Positions 12,831 through 24,889 of a stretch of 64,000 nucleotides of DNA are shown piece by piece. The stretch lies in assembly GCF_018446385.1 (NCBI RefSeq), contig NC_055987.1:10501705-10565704 (forward strand), in the 5' to 3' direction. The notes beneath the pieces were generated by a model, which saw only the letters and a program-made list of their open reading frames with translations, searched no databases and was not told the DNA's origin. Numbering within the stretch: position 1 is the stretch's first letter; each line of letters opens with the position of its first letter. A program made the translations under genes and the position numbers. This stretch comes from Zingiber officinale. Lineage: Eukaryota > Streptophyta > Magnoliopsida > Zingiberales > Zingiberaceae.

Positions 12831-12957
12831 GAATCGATTTCTCATGAGATTTTTTAAGTTTATGTTATCATGTATGTATAAATGCATGCATAGAAAGAGC
12901 ACTATAAAGAGAGGAAAGAGAAAAGAGAAGAGGAAAGCGAAGAGATGTTGCATGCAT

Positions 12958-13497
12958 TAGGGGTGATCACGGATCGGGTTGGTTCGGTTATTGGGGTAAA
13001 AAATTATCCGGCCCTACTAGATCAGATAATGCAAAATCGGGACCTACATCCGACCTATATCCGGCGGTTCTTATGTTTCAGATATCCGACGGGTTTGTCA
13101 GTTATTTGGATATCCGACCCTATATCCAATGAATTATAAAATATAAATATAAATATAAATATAACAAAAAAAATAAATTTTTTTAAAATGATAATAGACA
13201 TTACTCATTACACGTTATAGCAGCTAATCGGAAATAACTATTACAACGTGTAGCAGCTTATCGGCAGTAGTTGCTACAATGTGTAACAGCTTATCAACAT
13301 TAGTTGCTACAAGTAGGGGTGATCGGATCGGGTTGGTTTGGTTATTGGGATAAAAAATTATCCGGCCCTACTAGATCAGATAATACAATATTAGGACCCT
13401 ACATCCGGCCCTATATCCGACGGATCATTTTTTTTTAGTTCGGTTCGGGTCGGTATAAGTGGGTTGGTCGGTTTGACGGATTGACTGCTCACCCCTA
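12958..13497. mobile_element. hAT-type MITE with 8-bp target duplication
   Basis: Termini are TAGGGGTGATC at 12958 and ..GCTCACCCCTA ending at 13497. The identical 8 bp gcatgcat flank both ends (12950-12957 and 13498-13505), as hAT transposition makes. The element is 540 bp with no coding capacity. Inside, a second TAGGGGTGATCGGATCGGG start occurs near 13315 and repeats the first 100 bp of the element, with a short triplicated module (cagcttatcggcagtagttg type, 13200-13312) just before it. Confidence 0.85.
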
Positions 13498-13505
13498 GCA
13501 TGCAT

Positions 13506-14130
13506 AAGGGGAAAAAGGAGAGAGAAAAAAAATGACAAAAAAAAAATAAAAAGAAAAACAATCAAATTTAATATAAAAAAAGTACCATTTGGTAAATAAT
13601 AAAATATCTTTTGGTAAATTTAAAATTCTAAATATTTTTTTTTTTTTGGTAAATTGCCGACCAATACTTCAAATGAAATCGTGTGGAAATCAAAACTTCA
13701 CAATTTGGGTTACATTTGATTCGTGGATATCAATGAAATGATTGTCACGTGACGATCCATGGGCCAGTTTTGAAGATAATTAATTTCAGATCAATGAGTA
13801 ACTGATTATTAACTCGAACTTATCTAAGTTAATAACTATTAAATTATAAATTGTCAACTCACTCTCCTATTCGAGCAAACCAAAATATATTCGAATTATG
13901 TTGTCTATGATTGACAGAGAACAATGCAAGAGAACACCACCATGCGAATAAAGAAAAAAAAATATTTTTTTTGTTTGTTGGATGAATTTTCTTTAATTGA
14001 CGTGACTTAAGAATCACTATGAGTGCTTTTTTATTTTCTTGAGACAGTGCGCTGGTTAACATATGAAGTGATATCATATAAGATTTTAAATTAAAATTCG
14101 ATATGTAGGTGTTAAATTAGAGAAAAATTT
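13506..14130. other. AT-rich intergenic DNA, nothing recognised
   Basis: Low-complexity A/T runs with no gene-like frame, RNA gene or defined repeat ends that I can support. Confidence 0.5.
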
Positions 14131-14871
14131 TTAATCATAATTTTAACTTTGCATGTAGTCCCTATGTCTAAAAAATATTGTTTTCGCTCTCTGCATGTAA
14201 AGTTTCATTTGCTTCAACTCTCTCATGCAAATATCATTACCTAATTGTCCTTCAGATTTTTTAAGTATAAAAAGTTCAAAAATGAGTATAATTCTTCTTA
14301 AATTCAGCACTTTAAATTAGAATCCAGTATATTTTTATCAAAATTCAGCACTTTAAATAAGAATCTAATATATTTCTATTAAAATTAATCCTTCATATTT
14401 TTTAGGTATAAAAAATCTAAAAATAAGTATAATTTCTTTTAAATTCGGCACTTTAAACTAGATTTCAGTATATTTTCTATCAAATTGAACATGACCTTTT
14501 TTCCTACTTAATATAATTCCTTCTAAATTCAGCACAATTCAAAGAAAATCTATTATATTTTCTATCTAATTAAATATCATTTAAAGAAAATCTAATATAT
14601 TTTCTATCTAATTGAGTATCATTTAAAGAAAATCTAGTATATTTTTTATCTAATTAAAGTGAAAAAAAAGTCGTGCTCAATTTGATAGAAAAATACTGAA
14701 TTCTAGTTTAATGTGCTAAATTTAAGAAAAATTATACTCATTTTTGGACTTTTTATACCTGAAAATATCAGGGACAATTAGGTAAATTAGTATCTATTAT
14801 TTTGGACTAGGGAGTGGAAACAAAGATTTTGGTCAATGGGGGCTACATGCAAAGTTGAGTTTATGATTGGG
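14131..14871. mobile_element. Fold-back MITE-like element with about 30-bp inverted ends
   Basis: The left end (aatcataattttaactttgc atgtag, from 14133) matches the reverse complement of the right end (ctacatgcaaag..tttatgattgggg, to 14871). Subterminal blocks also pair: gagtataattcttcttaaat..cagcactttaaattagaat on the left with its mirror at 14670-14740. The AT-rich middle has internal short duplications (tctaatatattttctatcta). No coding region and no clear target duplication. Confidence 0.6.
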
Positions 14872-16038
14872 GATTGCATGCAAATTTACCCATATGTAGG
14901 AGTATATCTTTTGTCATATTTTGATCATTTATACTAATAATCAATAATTATCCATAATTTACTTCTTTCATATTGATTTATTGATGAGGACACCTTTTGC
15001 CATTATGAGCCTTTTGTCAGTATTTTTCGATTTATTCATGTGATTAATAAATTTTTTTTTGATAAAATCAAATTCATCATCTTAATGAGCATGCGGTCTT
15101 GAGATCGAAATCCGGTGCATAATCTCTTTTATGCCTTAGCTTAAGGATAGGTAAGCGAGGACATTGGAACAAATGAATCGTATTTTTTACCATCTCTGAT
15201 AAATAGTCAATGTCAATTTAAAAAATATAAAATTATATCTTTGTTTCGCGATCAACTTTAAAGACGAATGGTATCGAAGAAGTGCGCTCTCTCCCTTCTA
15301 ATCTATCTTTTTTATTTAAAAAAAAAAACAATTAAGTTGGTGGAATTAGATTCAATCATTCAAACCTACTAAAAGAACTGAAAATAATAATTAAAAAAAA
15401 AGTACGACGGTTGCGAGTGTATCGTGTTGGGTAGATACACTTACCATGTCGCCAGCAGAGCCTCACCACCAGCCCGACTGTGCCGTAAACGATTTTCATC
15501 GCATAATAATAGCACATAATCTAATGATTTGTTTGATAGATTACGAATAAGATATCCTTTAAGATTTTTCCAAATCTTTCTGGATTTGGAGAAAAAATTG
15601 CAGCCGAATCCAACTAACGCGACCACGTGAGGTGGTTGCGAGTAACAACAACTCACCAGCCATTCATTTAAATATTATTTTCATTAAAAATATATTTTTT
15701 AGTTATTTATATTTTCTAATTCAATTTAATCAAAGATACTATATGTAATTCATTTTTATATTAAAAAGTTATTTACTAATTCTAACACGATAAAATATAT
15801 ATATTTTCGGAATAAATTAAAATAAAAAATTACCCATTTAAAAACACTGCTCGTTGGCTATTAATTTCAGCGGCGAGCCGGCGAACGCTCGGGCTCGGCA
15901 TCCTCAAATTTAACACGATGACGGACGCAACGCCGAGAACGCCGTAGAAAAAGGACCGAGGCAATCCCACCGATTCCACAGCCACCACCACCACCACCAA
16001 AATTCTCGCCGGCGACCGTGGGCACGGTTCGCCAGTCC
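14872..16038. promoter_or_regulatory. Intergenic region and probable promoter/5' UTR of the RBOH gene
   Basis: No gene or element recognised from 14872 to about 15660. The last several hundred bases before 16039 shift from AT-rich to GC-rich and include a (cca)n run at 15981-15999 in the presumed 5' UTR. The frame is open from 15922 but has no ATG before 16039, so the start is placed there. No specific promoter element is claimed. Confidence 0.4.
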
Positions 16039-19000
16039 ATGGACACCCCGCTCAGCGACCATAAGGCCCATGAGCTCGAGAGCGTCGTCATCGACCAAAC
16101 AGATCCCGCCACCGATCCGCTTCCCGACAATGCATCTCGCCGGACTGGGAGTTTCCTCTCCCGACACTCCAGCGCCAAGGTCGGATTCGGGAATTCCTTC
16201 CGTATCGGCTCCTCACGCAAGAGCCCCGGCGGCGCCGGGAGGCCGAATCCCCAATCGAAGATGGCTCGGATGACGTCCCGCGCACAGACCGGGATCAGAG
16301 GGCTCCAATTCCTCGACAAGACCTCCGGCGGCAGCGGGGGGTGGGAGGCCGTCGAGAAGAGGTTCGAGCAATTAGCCGTCGATGGGAGGCTTCCAAAGGA
16401 GAATTTCGGCCGCTGCATCGGTGAGTTCTTCGATCTTTGGTTAGGGATCAAGCATGAAGATCGACAAGCCCTACAGCTAAAGAGGGTTACATTTTTTTTT
16501 TACTCGGGTAATCCATACATTTTGAGCTTGTAGATTAGGTAAAATGTCTGCCCTAGGGATTTGTCTTCGCATTCAAGTAAGTTCTCCTGAGGAAGAGGAA
16601 TTTGACATTTTAATTTTCACTCAGGTAAATCATGCATTTCGAGCTTAAGAATTAGACAAAATGTCTTCCTATGAATTTATCTTCCAAGTCAAACAATTCT
16701 GTTTTCTTTTTTTACATGAAGTACGATTTGGATACTTTAAAGACTCGCAAACAGTGCACTTGAAGATTAAATTGAAGGATGAACATATTGTGACCTTTTC
16801 CTTGATAGCCTGTTTTGACACTGCAACTAGCAAATGCAAGCTTATACAAATCAAATCAGAAAAGATGGCGCCTTTAAGCTAGTTAATTAAACTAGAAATG
16901 TGGAGGAATAAGACTTGCATTTTTCTTTTTTTTTGTTTCTTTTATCCTGGGCGGTTTGAAGCCCTGTTCAAGAGAAGGCACTTCAATTTTTTTTGAAAAC
17001 TAACGGATAGAACTTGAATACTCTTCAAAACTTACTTCCTTACATGATTGAGAGATTTGAAAAATTCTTGTAGGTATCAGATATTTCTGATTGTCCTAAT
17101 TCTCATTATCTTTGTTTCAACTACCAAATGCAAGGCATGGCAGAGTCAAAGGAGTTTGCTGAAGAGATATTTGTTGCTTTAGCAAGGAGAAGAAACTTGG
17201 AGCCACAAAATGGTATAGCCAAAGATGAACTAAAAGAATTTTGGGAAGAAATGACAGATCAAAACTTTGATTCTCGGTTACAAATATTTTTTGACATGTA
17301 ATCACTGCTTCAGTTTTATGTTCTTACATCATTGATCACTCCAACGTAGTTATGACACGATCTTCTATGTTGATGAATAGGTGTGATAAGAATGGTGATG
17401 GAAAGTTATCTGAAGATGAAGTGAAGGAGGTAACTGATCGATATCTTAACATGTTGAAAACTTTGTTTAAATGTTATTTACACTGTGGAATAAATAATAT
17501 GCCTTATTTTAGATTATTATCCTGAGTGCCTCAGCAAACAAGCTTGTGAAATTGAAACATCATGCAGCAACCTATGCAGCACTTATAATGGAGGAACTCG
17601 ACCCAGATGGCCTCGGCTATATTGAGGTACAGAGGCATGTTTCCATTTTCAATGAAATATCCGAAATTGGAGAAACTTCTTAACTTATGATGAGCTAATG
17701 GCTTCCGATGCATGATTCACTTGAAATGCTTTCAATATTTATCCCAGCTTTGGCAGCTTGAGACATTACTTCAAGGAATGGTTTGCTCACAAGGAAGTGA
17801 GAACACAATCAAAAGTTCACATACCCTTGCTAGAACAATGATACCTAAGAGATATAGAAATCCAATAAATAGAGTGATCACCACCACCGTAGATTTCGTT
17901 TATGAGAATTGGAAAAGGATATGGGTTCTTTCGTTTTGGTTGCTACTTAATATAGTCCTAGCTTTATGGAAATTTGCCCAGTACAAAAGTAGAGCAGCAT
18001 TTGAAGTGATGGGTTATTGCGTCTGCATAGCCAAAGCTGCCGCTGAGACACTGAAATTGAATATGGCCTTAATTCTCATCCCTGTTTGTCGCAACACCCT
18101 CACAAGGCTCAGATCAACTTGTCTTAGCTCGGTAATTCCATTTGATGACAATATCAACTTCCACAAGGTATCAAACTTTCACCATACTAATCATACCTAA
18201 AATATGGATATTTTTTTTATCTATTCATTGTTGCTTGTTTAAAAATTGCAGACCATTGCGCTGGCAATAACTATAGGAACTTCAGTGCACACCCTTGCAC
18301 ATGTAACATGTGATTTTCCTAGGCTAATTACATGTCCAAATTCCAAATTCATGAGCGCGCTGGGACCTAATTTCAATTACAAGCAACCCACTTACCTGAC
18401 TCTGGTAGAAAGTGCTCCAGGTGTCACTGGTATTCTCATGATATTCATCATGGCATTTGCTTTCACTCTAGCAACACATTCTTTCAGGAGGAGTGTGGTG
18501 AAGTTGCCATCACCTCTCCACCATTTAGCTGGGTTCAATGCATTTTGGTATGCTCATCATCTTCTGGTTATTGCATACATCCTTCTGATAATCCATTCGT
18601 ACTTCATTTTCCTAACTAAGGAATGGTACAAGAAGACAGTAAGTCATTTTTTTTTTCATTGTGCGACAGTCTCCAAGTATATGTTCTGTGTAGATATTTT
18701 GGCACTAAGTTTCCTCTATGTATGTGCACAGACATGGATGTATCTTGCAGTTCCAGTATCATTTTATGCTTGTGAGAGAATAATTCGTACTGTCCGTGAG
18801 AACAGCTATGCTGTCAGCATCGTTAAGGTAACATACTCTACAAGACCTCAAACAATATCCATAACCTTGTCACTAAGCAAGAAGTGCAAAGTTGAGGTCT
18901 TAGTTTTGCATGTATCTTTCACACAGGCAGCAATATATCCAGGTAATGTTCTTTCAATACATATGAAAAAGCCACTAGGTTTCAAATACAAAAGTGGAAT

Positions 19001-20400
19001 GTACCTATTTGTCAAATGTCCTGACGTCTCAACTTTTGAATGGTATGTGCTTAGCTTCAGAATGAATGAATACGAAGTGATTATCTATTATCTCTGTACT
19101 TATCTACGAATTTATCTCAACAGGCATCCATTCTCAATCACCTCTGCACCAGGAGATGATCATTTGAGTGTTCATATCCGAACCTTGGGTGACTGGACAA
19201 CTGAGCTAAGAAACCTATTTGGAAAGGTTAGTTGATTTAGAAAGCAGCTGTCATTGCTGAAGAAGGCGTATAGTACTTCTGAGAATTATCAAACATATAT
19301 CTCTTGATACAGGTCTGTGAGGCTCAGGTTACCTCAAAAAAGGCTAATCTAGTTAGACTCGAAACCACAGTTGTAGCAGACGCGCAATCCTCCAAAGACA
19401 CAAGGTGACTCGCCACTTAAAAGTAACCTGATACAATGCATCGAGCTTTAATGAGTAACATAATCTAGTTTCAGATTTCCTAAGGTCTACATTGATGGTC
19501 CATATGGTGCTCCAGCTCAAAGTTACAAGAAATACGATATTCTTTTGCTCATTGGACTAGGAATTGGTGCAACGCCGTTTATAAGTATTCTGAAGGATCT
19601 CCTGAACAATATAAAGAACAACGAAGTAGATGTTAATTGTTATATGCATTTCCTTCCACCAAAAAAAATCAAAATCTTATGTGACAATTAACCTGTTTAT
19701 GGTTCATGCAGGATTTGCAAAGAATGCAAAACCCAGATCCCAGCAACATCAAATCAAATGGCCCAGGAAGGGCTTACTTCTACTGGGTAACAAGGGAACA
19801 AGGATCATTTGAATGGTTCAAAGGTGTCATGAATGATGTTGCTGAAAGTGACCACAACGTACTTCAAATCTTGCTTCCTTGACCTTTTGGTGATACTTCC
19901 ATTTCGCATAGGACTCTAACCGATTCAATTTACAGAATGCCATAGAAATGCACAACTACTTGACAAGCGTGTATGAAGAAGGCGATGCAAGGTCAACCCT
20001 CATTGCAATGGTCCAGTCACTCCAACATGCAAAGAGCGGTGTCGATATCGTCTCAGGAAGCCGGGTAGATGAAGCTTCTCATAATTCTGATAAAAAGAAT
20101 AAAATTGCTCCTTTATAATCTGTTACAAGTTCATGACAGATACGAACGCACTTCGCAAGACCAAACTGGAGGAAAGTTTTCTCTGATTTGGCTAACACTC
20201 ACAAAGCCGCTAGAATTGGTGAACTTTTTTTCAACTTTCATCTGAACTTTTATCTTTGTGGATTTCTATTTCCTAACAGGTGGTATGCAGGTGTCTTTTA
20301 CTGCGGATCCCCTGCGCTCACAAAACAACTTAGAGATCTATCACAAGAATTCAGCCATACTACCACTACCCGTTTCCACTTCCACAAGGAGAACTTCTAA
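16039..20400 (+). CDS. RBOH: Respiratory burst oxidase homolog (NADPH oxidase, RBOH), 15 exons
   Basis: Plasma-membrane NADPH oxidase that passes electrons to outside oxygen to make superoxide for signalling and defence. Exons with GT-AG borders: 16039-16420, 17135-17297, 17381-17429, 17513-17626, 17748-18167, 18252-18638, 18732-18827, 18927-19042, 19124-19226, 19313-19404, 19475-19625, 19712-19858, 19936-20064, 20140-20218, 20291-20400. They keep frame for 845 aa, within the family range though near the short end. Visible parts: EF-hand loop D184-E195 ([12 protein letters not shown]); a second, weaker EF-hand near 228-239; heme histidines H375/H389 and H478/H491 with the family 14 and 13 residue spacing; FAD motif HPFSITSAP 577-585; NADPH motifs GPYGAP 649-654 and GLGIGATPF 668-676; C-terminal HKENF. 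The basic, Ser-rich N-terminus is short. The first in-frame ATG is used. A poly(A)-like AATAAA sits at 20590. Subclass within RBOH is not settled by eye. Confidence 0.95.
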
Positions 20401-20990
20401 AGATGAAACAAGATGATACAGATAGGAAAAAAACATGTTATTTAGGTAAAAGTCGGGAAATTTAGTGTAGAAATGTTGTACATAAATTTCAGTATTACTT
20501 TTTGAATTGTTACATCATACGTATAGAGTAGATACACAACAGATGTAATGGCGAGGACAAATTGGAGGATCAATCAGCATTATTTTGACAATAAAGTTCT
20601 TTTTTTTTCTTCATATTTTCCTCCAAAATTCAGTATGTCTTGATTAAACCTCCTATTTGAAGAAAAAATTCTTATAAATATATTGTAATTAGAGTTTGAA
20701 CAATGAATATTTAGGTGACAATCTGAATGACCTACCACGATATCATGGATTAATCTGAATGGCCTACCATGATATCATGGATTAAATTGATAAAGAGTTT
20801 TTATATAAAAGCATTATATGTATAATAATTTGGATTAAATTAAACTGATTTATTTTAATACGTTTTAAACTGATTTTTAACGGTTACTCTTACAACCTTT
20901 TATTTTTTTTTAAAAAAAACATATTTTTGATAATTTTAATAATTAGGAGGGGCATGCTTGATTTTTCCAACCTTGCCCTCGTGTTTTGAA
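20401..20990. other. RBOH 3' UTR and RBOH-actin intergenic DNA
   Basis: Contains AATAAA at 20590-20595 as a likely RBOH polyadenylation signal and a perfectly spaced 32-bp tandem duplication at 20722-20785 (tctgaatg.cctacca.gat unit twice). The remainder is AT-rich with no feature I can name; actin promoter elements presumably lie in its right half. Confidence 0.5.
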
Positions 20991-22298
20991 TTTTTTCTTC
21001 TCATTTATTGTATTCACGAGCTATCTGTCCTTATTAAAGTGACGCATCTCTCAGCATTCCACTGTCCTCGCCTCTTTCCATTTCCCCGGTTTTTGGCGTC
21101 TCCTATTGCTCCATCTCCTCCCGATTATCTAGTCGCCTTCTTCGGTAAAGGTCAGATCCAGTTTCCGCTTCTTCCGATCTCGCTGGTTTATATATTCTTC
21201 TTCTGTTGATCGCCTTTGTTTCTTTCTGGATCTGGTGGTTTTGACTCCGGTCGTTTTTGGACTGATCTGACTCATTAGTAGACTAAAAATGATGTTTCTC
21301 TCTCAAGAAGATGGAGTTTTAGGTTTAATTTTAAATTAGATTGGGTAAGGTATTAGATCCAAGGTTGTTTTTTTTTTCCCTTCATGTTTTGATCTCTTGA
21401 TCTTCTTTCGGACAGGATTCATAATTTTTCTTGGAAAAAATAATATATTTTTAATGATCTTCTTTATCAGTTTATTGTTGAATCTGTTTTTTTTTTTTTT
21501 AAATTTAGTATAAATCTATTGCTGGCTCAATCAGAAAAGAAATCCGTTTGTTTTCATATTTTACTTTTTTTTTTAAAAAAAAAAATCCTTTCTGTTCAAT
21601 CCTGTTCTTCTTTAGTAGTCAAAGGAGCGGATTCAGTAATTAGTTGTTTGCTAGTGTCAGACTGAAACATAAATCTTGAAGCCAAGAAAGAACTCGATCA
21701 ATAGTCTAAACAGAGAAAATGGATCATGTCAACCTTACCGATTCACAATCACATATAATTTTCTTTGTGAAATAATTCTGACTATGCTAAAAAGAGATAT
21801 CCGGTGAATTAGGTTTGATACTTGTGCTAGTGAAATTAACCGCCAAACGTTATAGTCTTGATTCAGGACTTGTGTTTTTGTGTTGATTGGGCCTAAGGAA
21901 AATCTAGCTTCTCTTCTCCCATAAGGTAAATGATAGTTTGGCAGGGAAATATTTATGAGCCAACCTCAAAAAACTAGGTGCTTAGGGACCTTTTTCCAGG
22001 GCAGCGCAATCGTTCTCAATCCTTTTTAGATTGCTCTGATAATTTGACATATTTAGGATTCTTACCCGAAGGACCTATGTAGATATTTCTTACTCCTAAA
22101 ATATTTAAAATTAACATTTGATAATTCCTTGACTGTGCTATCTAGATTTGAATATAAACGCAAAGGGTGGGCGTGTGCTTTTAAAAATTTGCCGACCTTA
22201 TTTGACTAAATTCAGGCTTTGTAATTTAGCATTTACATAGCGTTTATTGTGATGTGACTGCTGATTTGCTCGTGTTCATTACTCGATCTGATTCACAG
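20990..22298 (+). promoter_or_regulatory. Actin 5' UTR exon and leader intron
   Basis: A pyrimidine-rich leader (about 21020-21144) ends in a good donor, ttcttcg/gtaaag, at 21145. The matching acceptor gattcacag ends at 22298, three bases before the actin ATG. The 1.15 kb intron is T-rich, as plant introns are. Plant actin genes are known for an intron in the 5' UTR close to the start codon, often needed for strong expression. The transcription start is not defined. Confidence 0.65.
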
Positions 22299-22301
22299 AA
22301 A

Positions 22302-23708
22302 ATGGCTGATGCTGAGGATATTCAACCTCTGGTTTGTGACAATGGAACTGGAATGGTCAAGGTCATTCATTTGGCATTGACATTTAATTTTTTTCTTTGA
22401 TATTCAAATTTGTTATTCAGTTCTGGGCATAGCCACCTAAATTTCTTGTGTTTTTCTGTTGCCTATTTCAAACAGGCTGGATTTGCCGGTGATGATGCAC
22501 CTCGAGCAGTATTCCCCAGTATTGTTGGGAGACCCCGCCACACTGGTGTGATGGTTGGTATGGGCCAAAAAGATGCTTATGTTGGTGATGAAGCTCAGTC
22601 AAAGAGAGGTATACTCACCTTGAAGTATCCAATTGAACATGGAATTGTCAGCAACTGGGATGACATGGAAAAAATTTGGCATCACACTTTCTACAATGAA
22701 CTCCGTGTCGCTCCTGAGGAACACCCAATACTACTAACTGAAGCCCCTCTTAACCCCAAGGCAAACAGAGAGAAAATGACCCAAATCATGTTTGAGACAT
22801 TTAATGTGCCTGCAATGTATGTTGCAATTCAGGCAGTTCTATCTCTCTATGCCAGTGGCCGTACTACGGGTTTGTATCGATATGGCTGATTTATTAAAGG
22901 ATATTAGGTTTGTCAGTGGGCTGATTGGTGTGTTTTTGACAGGTATTGTGCTTGACTCTGGTGATGGTGTCAGCCATACTGTTCCAATTTATGAAGGATA
23001 TGCACTTCCGCATGCTATTCTTCGGTTGGATCTTGCTGGCCGTGATCTCACAGATTCTCTCATGAAGATCCTTACTGAGAGAGGGTACTCGTTCACCACA
23101 ACAGCAGAACGGGAAATTGTCAGGGACATAAAGGAGAAACTGGCATACGTTGCCCTTGATTATGAACAAGAATTGGAGGCTGCCAAGACTAGCTCAGCTG
23201 TGGAGAAGAGTTATGAACTCCCTGATGGTCAGGTCATAACTATTGGTGCTGAGAGATTTAGGTGCCCAGAGGTTCTATTCCAACCATCATTAATCGGCAT
23301 GGAGTCTGCTGGAATTCACGAGACCACATACAACTCCATCATGAAGTGTGATGTAGATATCAGGAAAGATTTGTATGGTAATGTGGTGCTTAGCGGTGGA
23401 TCAACTATGTTCCCAGGCATTGCTGATCGTATGAGCAAAGAGATCACTGCTCTTGCCCCTAGCAGCATGAAAATTAAGGTGGTTGCCCCACCTGAACGTA
23501 AGTACAGTGTCTGGATTGGAGGATCCATCCTTGCCTCCCTTAGCACCTTCCAACAGGTACACCCTACTAATATGCAATCTCAATCCTTTTAGAGATATTT
23601 TAATACATGACATCTCAATGCTGACATTTGACACTCATGCAGATGTGGATTTCGAAGGGCGAGTACGAGGAGTCTGGTCCAGCAATTGTCCACCGGAAGT
23701 GCTTCTAA
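22302..23708 (+). CDS. ACT: Actin
   Basis: Monomer of actin filaments (cytoskeleton, organelle movement, tip growth). Coding exons 22302-22361, 22476-22869, 22943-23556 and 23643-23708 join in frame to 377 aa plus stop, the exact usual length. Plant hallmarks: start [20 protein letters not shown], first coding intron after residue 20, next intron within the glycine codon near 152, last intron after FQQ. Nucleotide-binding phrases DNGTG (13-17) and LDSGDG are present, the profilin/motor surface region is unbroken, and the C-terminus is [12 protein letters not shown]. Both the protein and the splice sites look intact. The 3' UTR probably extends to about 24.1 kb. Which actin isovariant class it is cannot be told by reading alone. 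Confidence 0.97.
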
Positions 23709-24484
23709 GAATTCATTTGGTGTTTGCCTGTTGCATGGCCACGCTGTAGGTTCTAGTTGTGGCTTGATTGTAGTAGTAGGTTCTCTGAACACTTAGATTT
23801 GCTTGTGGTATTCACGGCGGCTTTGATTTTTGGCTAATTAAAGCCTCCTCCCCATTGCTGATGATTAAGCAAAGATATCATCAGTACCTTCAGTTAGTGT
23901 CACCCAGATTTTCGACCCCTATCGGTTCTCTAGACCCCAACATCTGGTAGTTTATGCTTATGTTAGTTTGGTCACAACTTGATGCCCCAGGGCTGGCGGC
24001 TATTGCTTCGTTTGTCGACCTTTTTCCTTAGGTCATATGATATGATTTGTTGCTTTGTGGAAATTTGTATGACTATATTTTGAAAGGTTTGCAGTTTGGT
24101 TGCCGCATTGACTCGTATTTGCTCAGCAACTTCTTTGCGTAGCTGTCTTATTTTCAGATTTTGATGTTCAAGAGTTTCTTATGCAGCCAGGTTTCTCCAT
24201 CAAGTGTGGTTGTTGTTTGGATAACTTGCATGCTTAAGTCTCTGAGATTTGTTTTTATTCCACTGACATTTTAATCATAAACTTCGGTACGTAGTTTCTC
24301 ATGGACAATAATGGTAGAGGAAATTTTGGTTGCATCCAGCGTGTTGGATTGTAGTTTGGTGAAATATTAGCCATGATTCTAAATTAAAAACAAAGAACTA
24401 TGATGAATCAGATAATAGGTTTTATCAGCTGTTAAGATACATCAAAAATGCTCACGGTGATTCAAAAGTTTAGTATCTCATAGT
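23709..24484. other. Actin 3' UTR and intergenic DNA up to the copia insertion
   Basis: T-rich sequence typical of a 3' UTR to about 24.1 kb, then AT-rich DNA. The last bases before the copia element, atagt at 24480-24484, are its left target duplication. Confidence 0.5.
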
Positions 24485-24889
24485 TGTTAGAAATTATAAA
24501 TGAAAAATAATTAAAATGGTTTAAATGTCTTTTGGAAGATTAAATGGAGTATCTAATGAAGAGGTAGTATGTCTTTTAGGAAAGGATGCGATCTACATCA
24601 TCCATTTTGAAATAGATGGATGAAATCTAATTAAACTAAAAGGTTCTTATACCTTTTCATATGTATAAATAAAGTCTCTCACATACTCATTCATTCATTT
24701 CCTTCCAAGCAAAGCAAACATTGTATTCTTGCATTGAAGAGTTCAAGAAGCTTCCTCGATTCGGAGGTCTTGCGATTTGTAGTACTGCTATCGCAAGATA
24801 AAAGTCGCTGTATTTTAGGAGACGATTGTCGTATTCCGTGAGCACCGTGTGCGGGGCAAATTCGTCTTAAAGAGATAGAGTATAACTCT

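Noticed and set aside
16018-16038. Possible GTG start for RBOH ahead of the ATG
   Set aside because: Plant genes very rarely start with GTG. The ATG at 16039 gives the MD-type start common in RBOH proteins and is the first in-frame ATG.
18828-18926. Open read-through between RBOH exons 7 and 8
   Set aside because: The stretch is open in frame, but its wording is foreign to the family, while gt..acacag borders restore the standard [11 protein letters not shown] junction.
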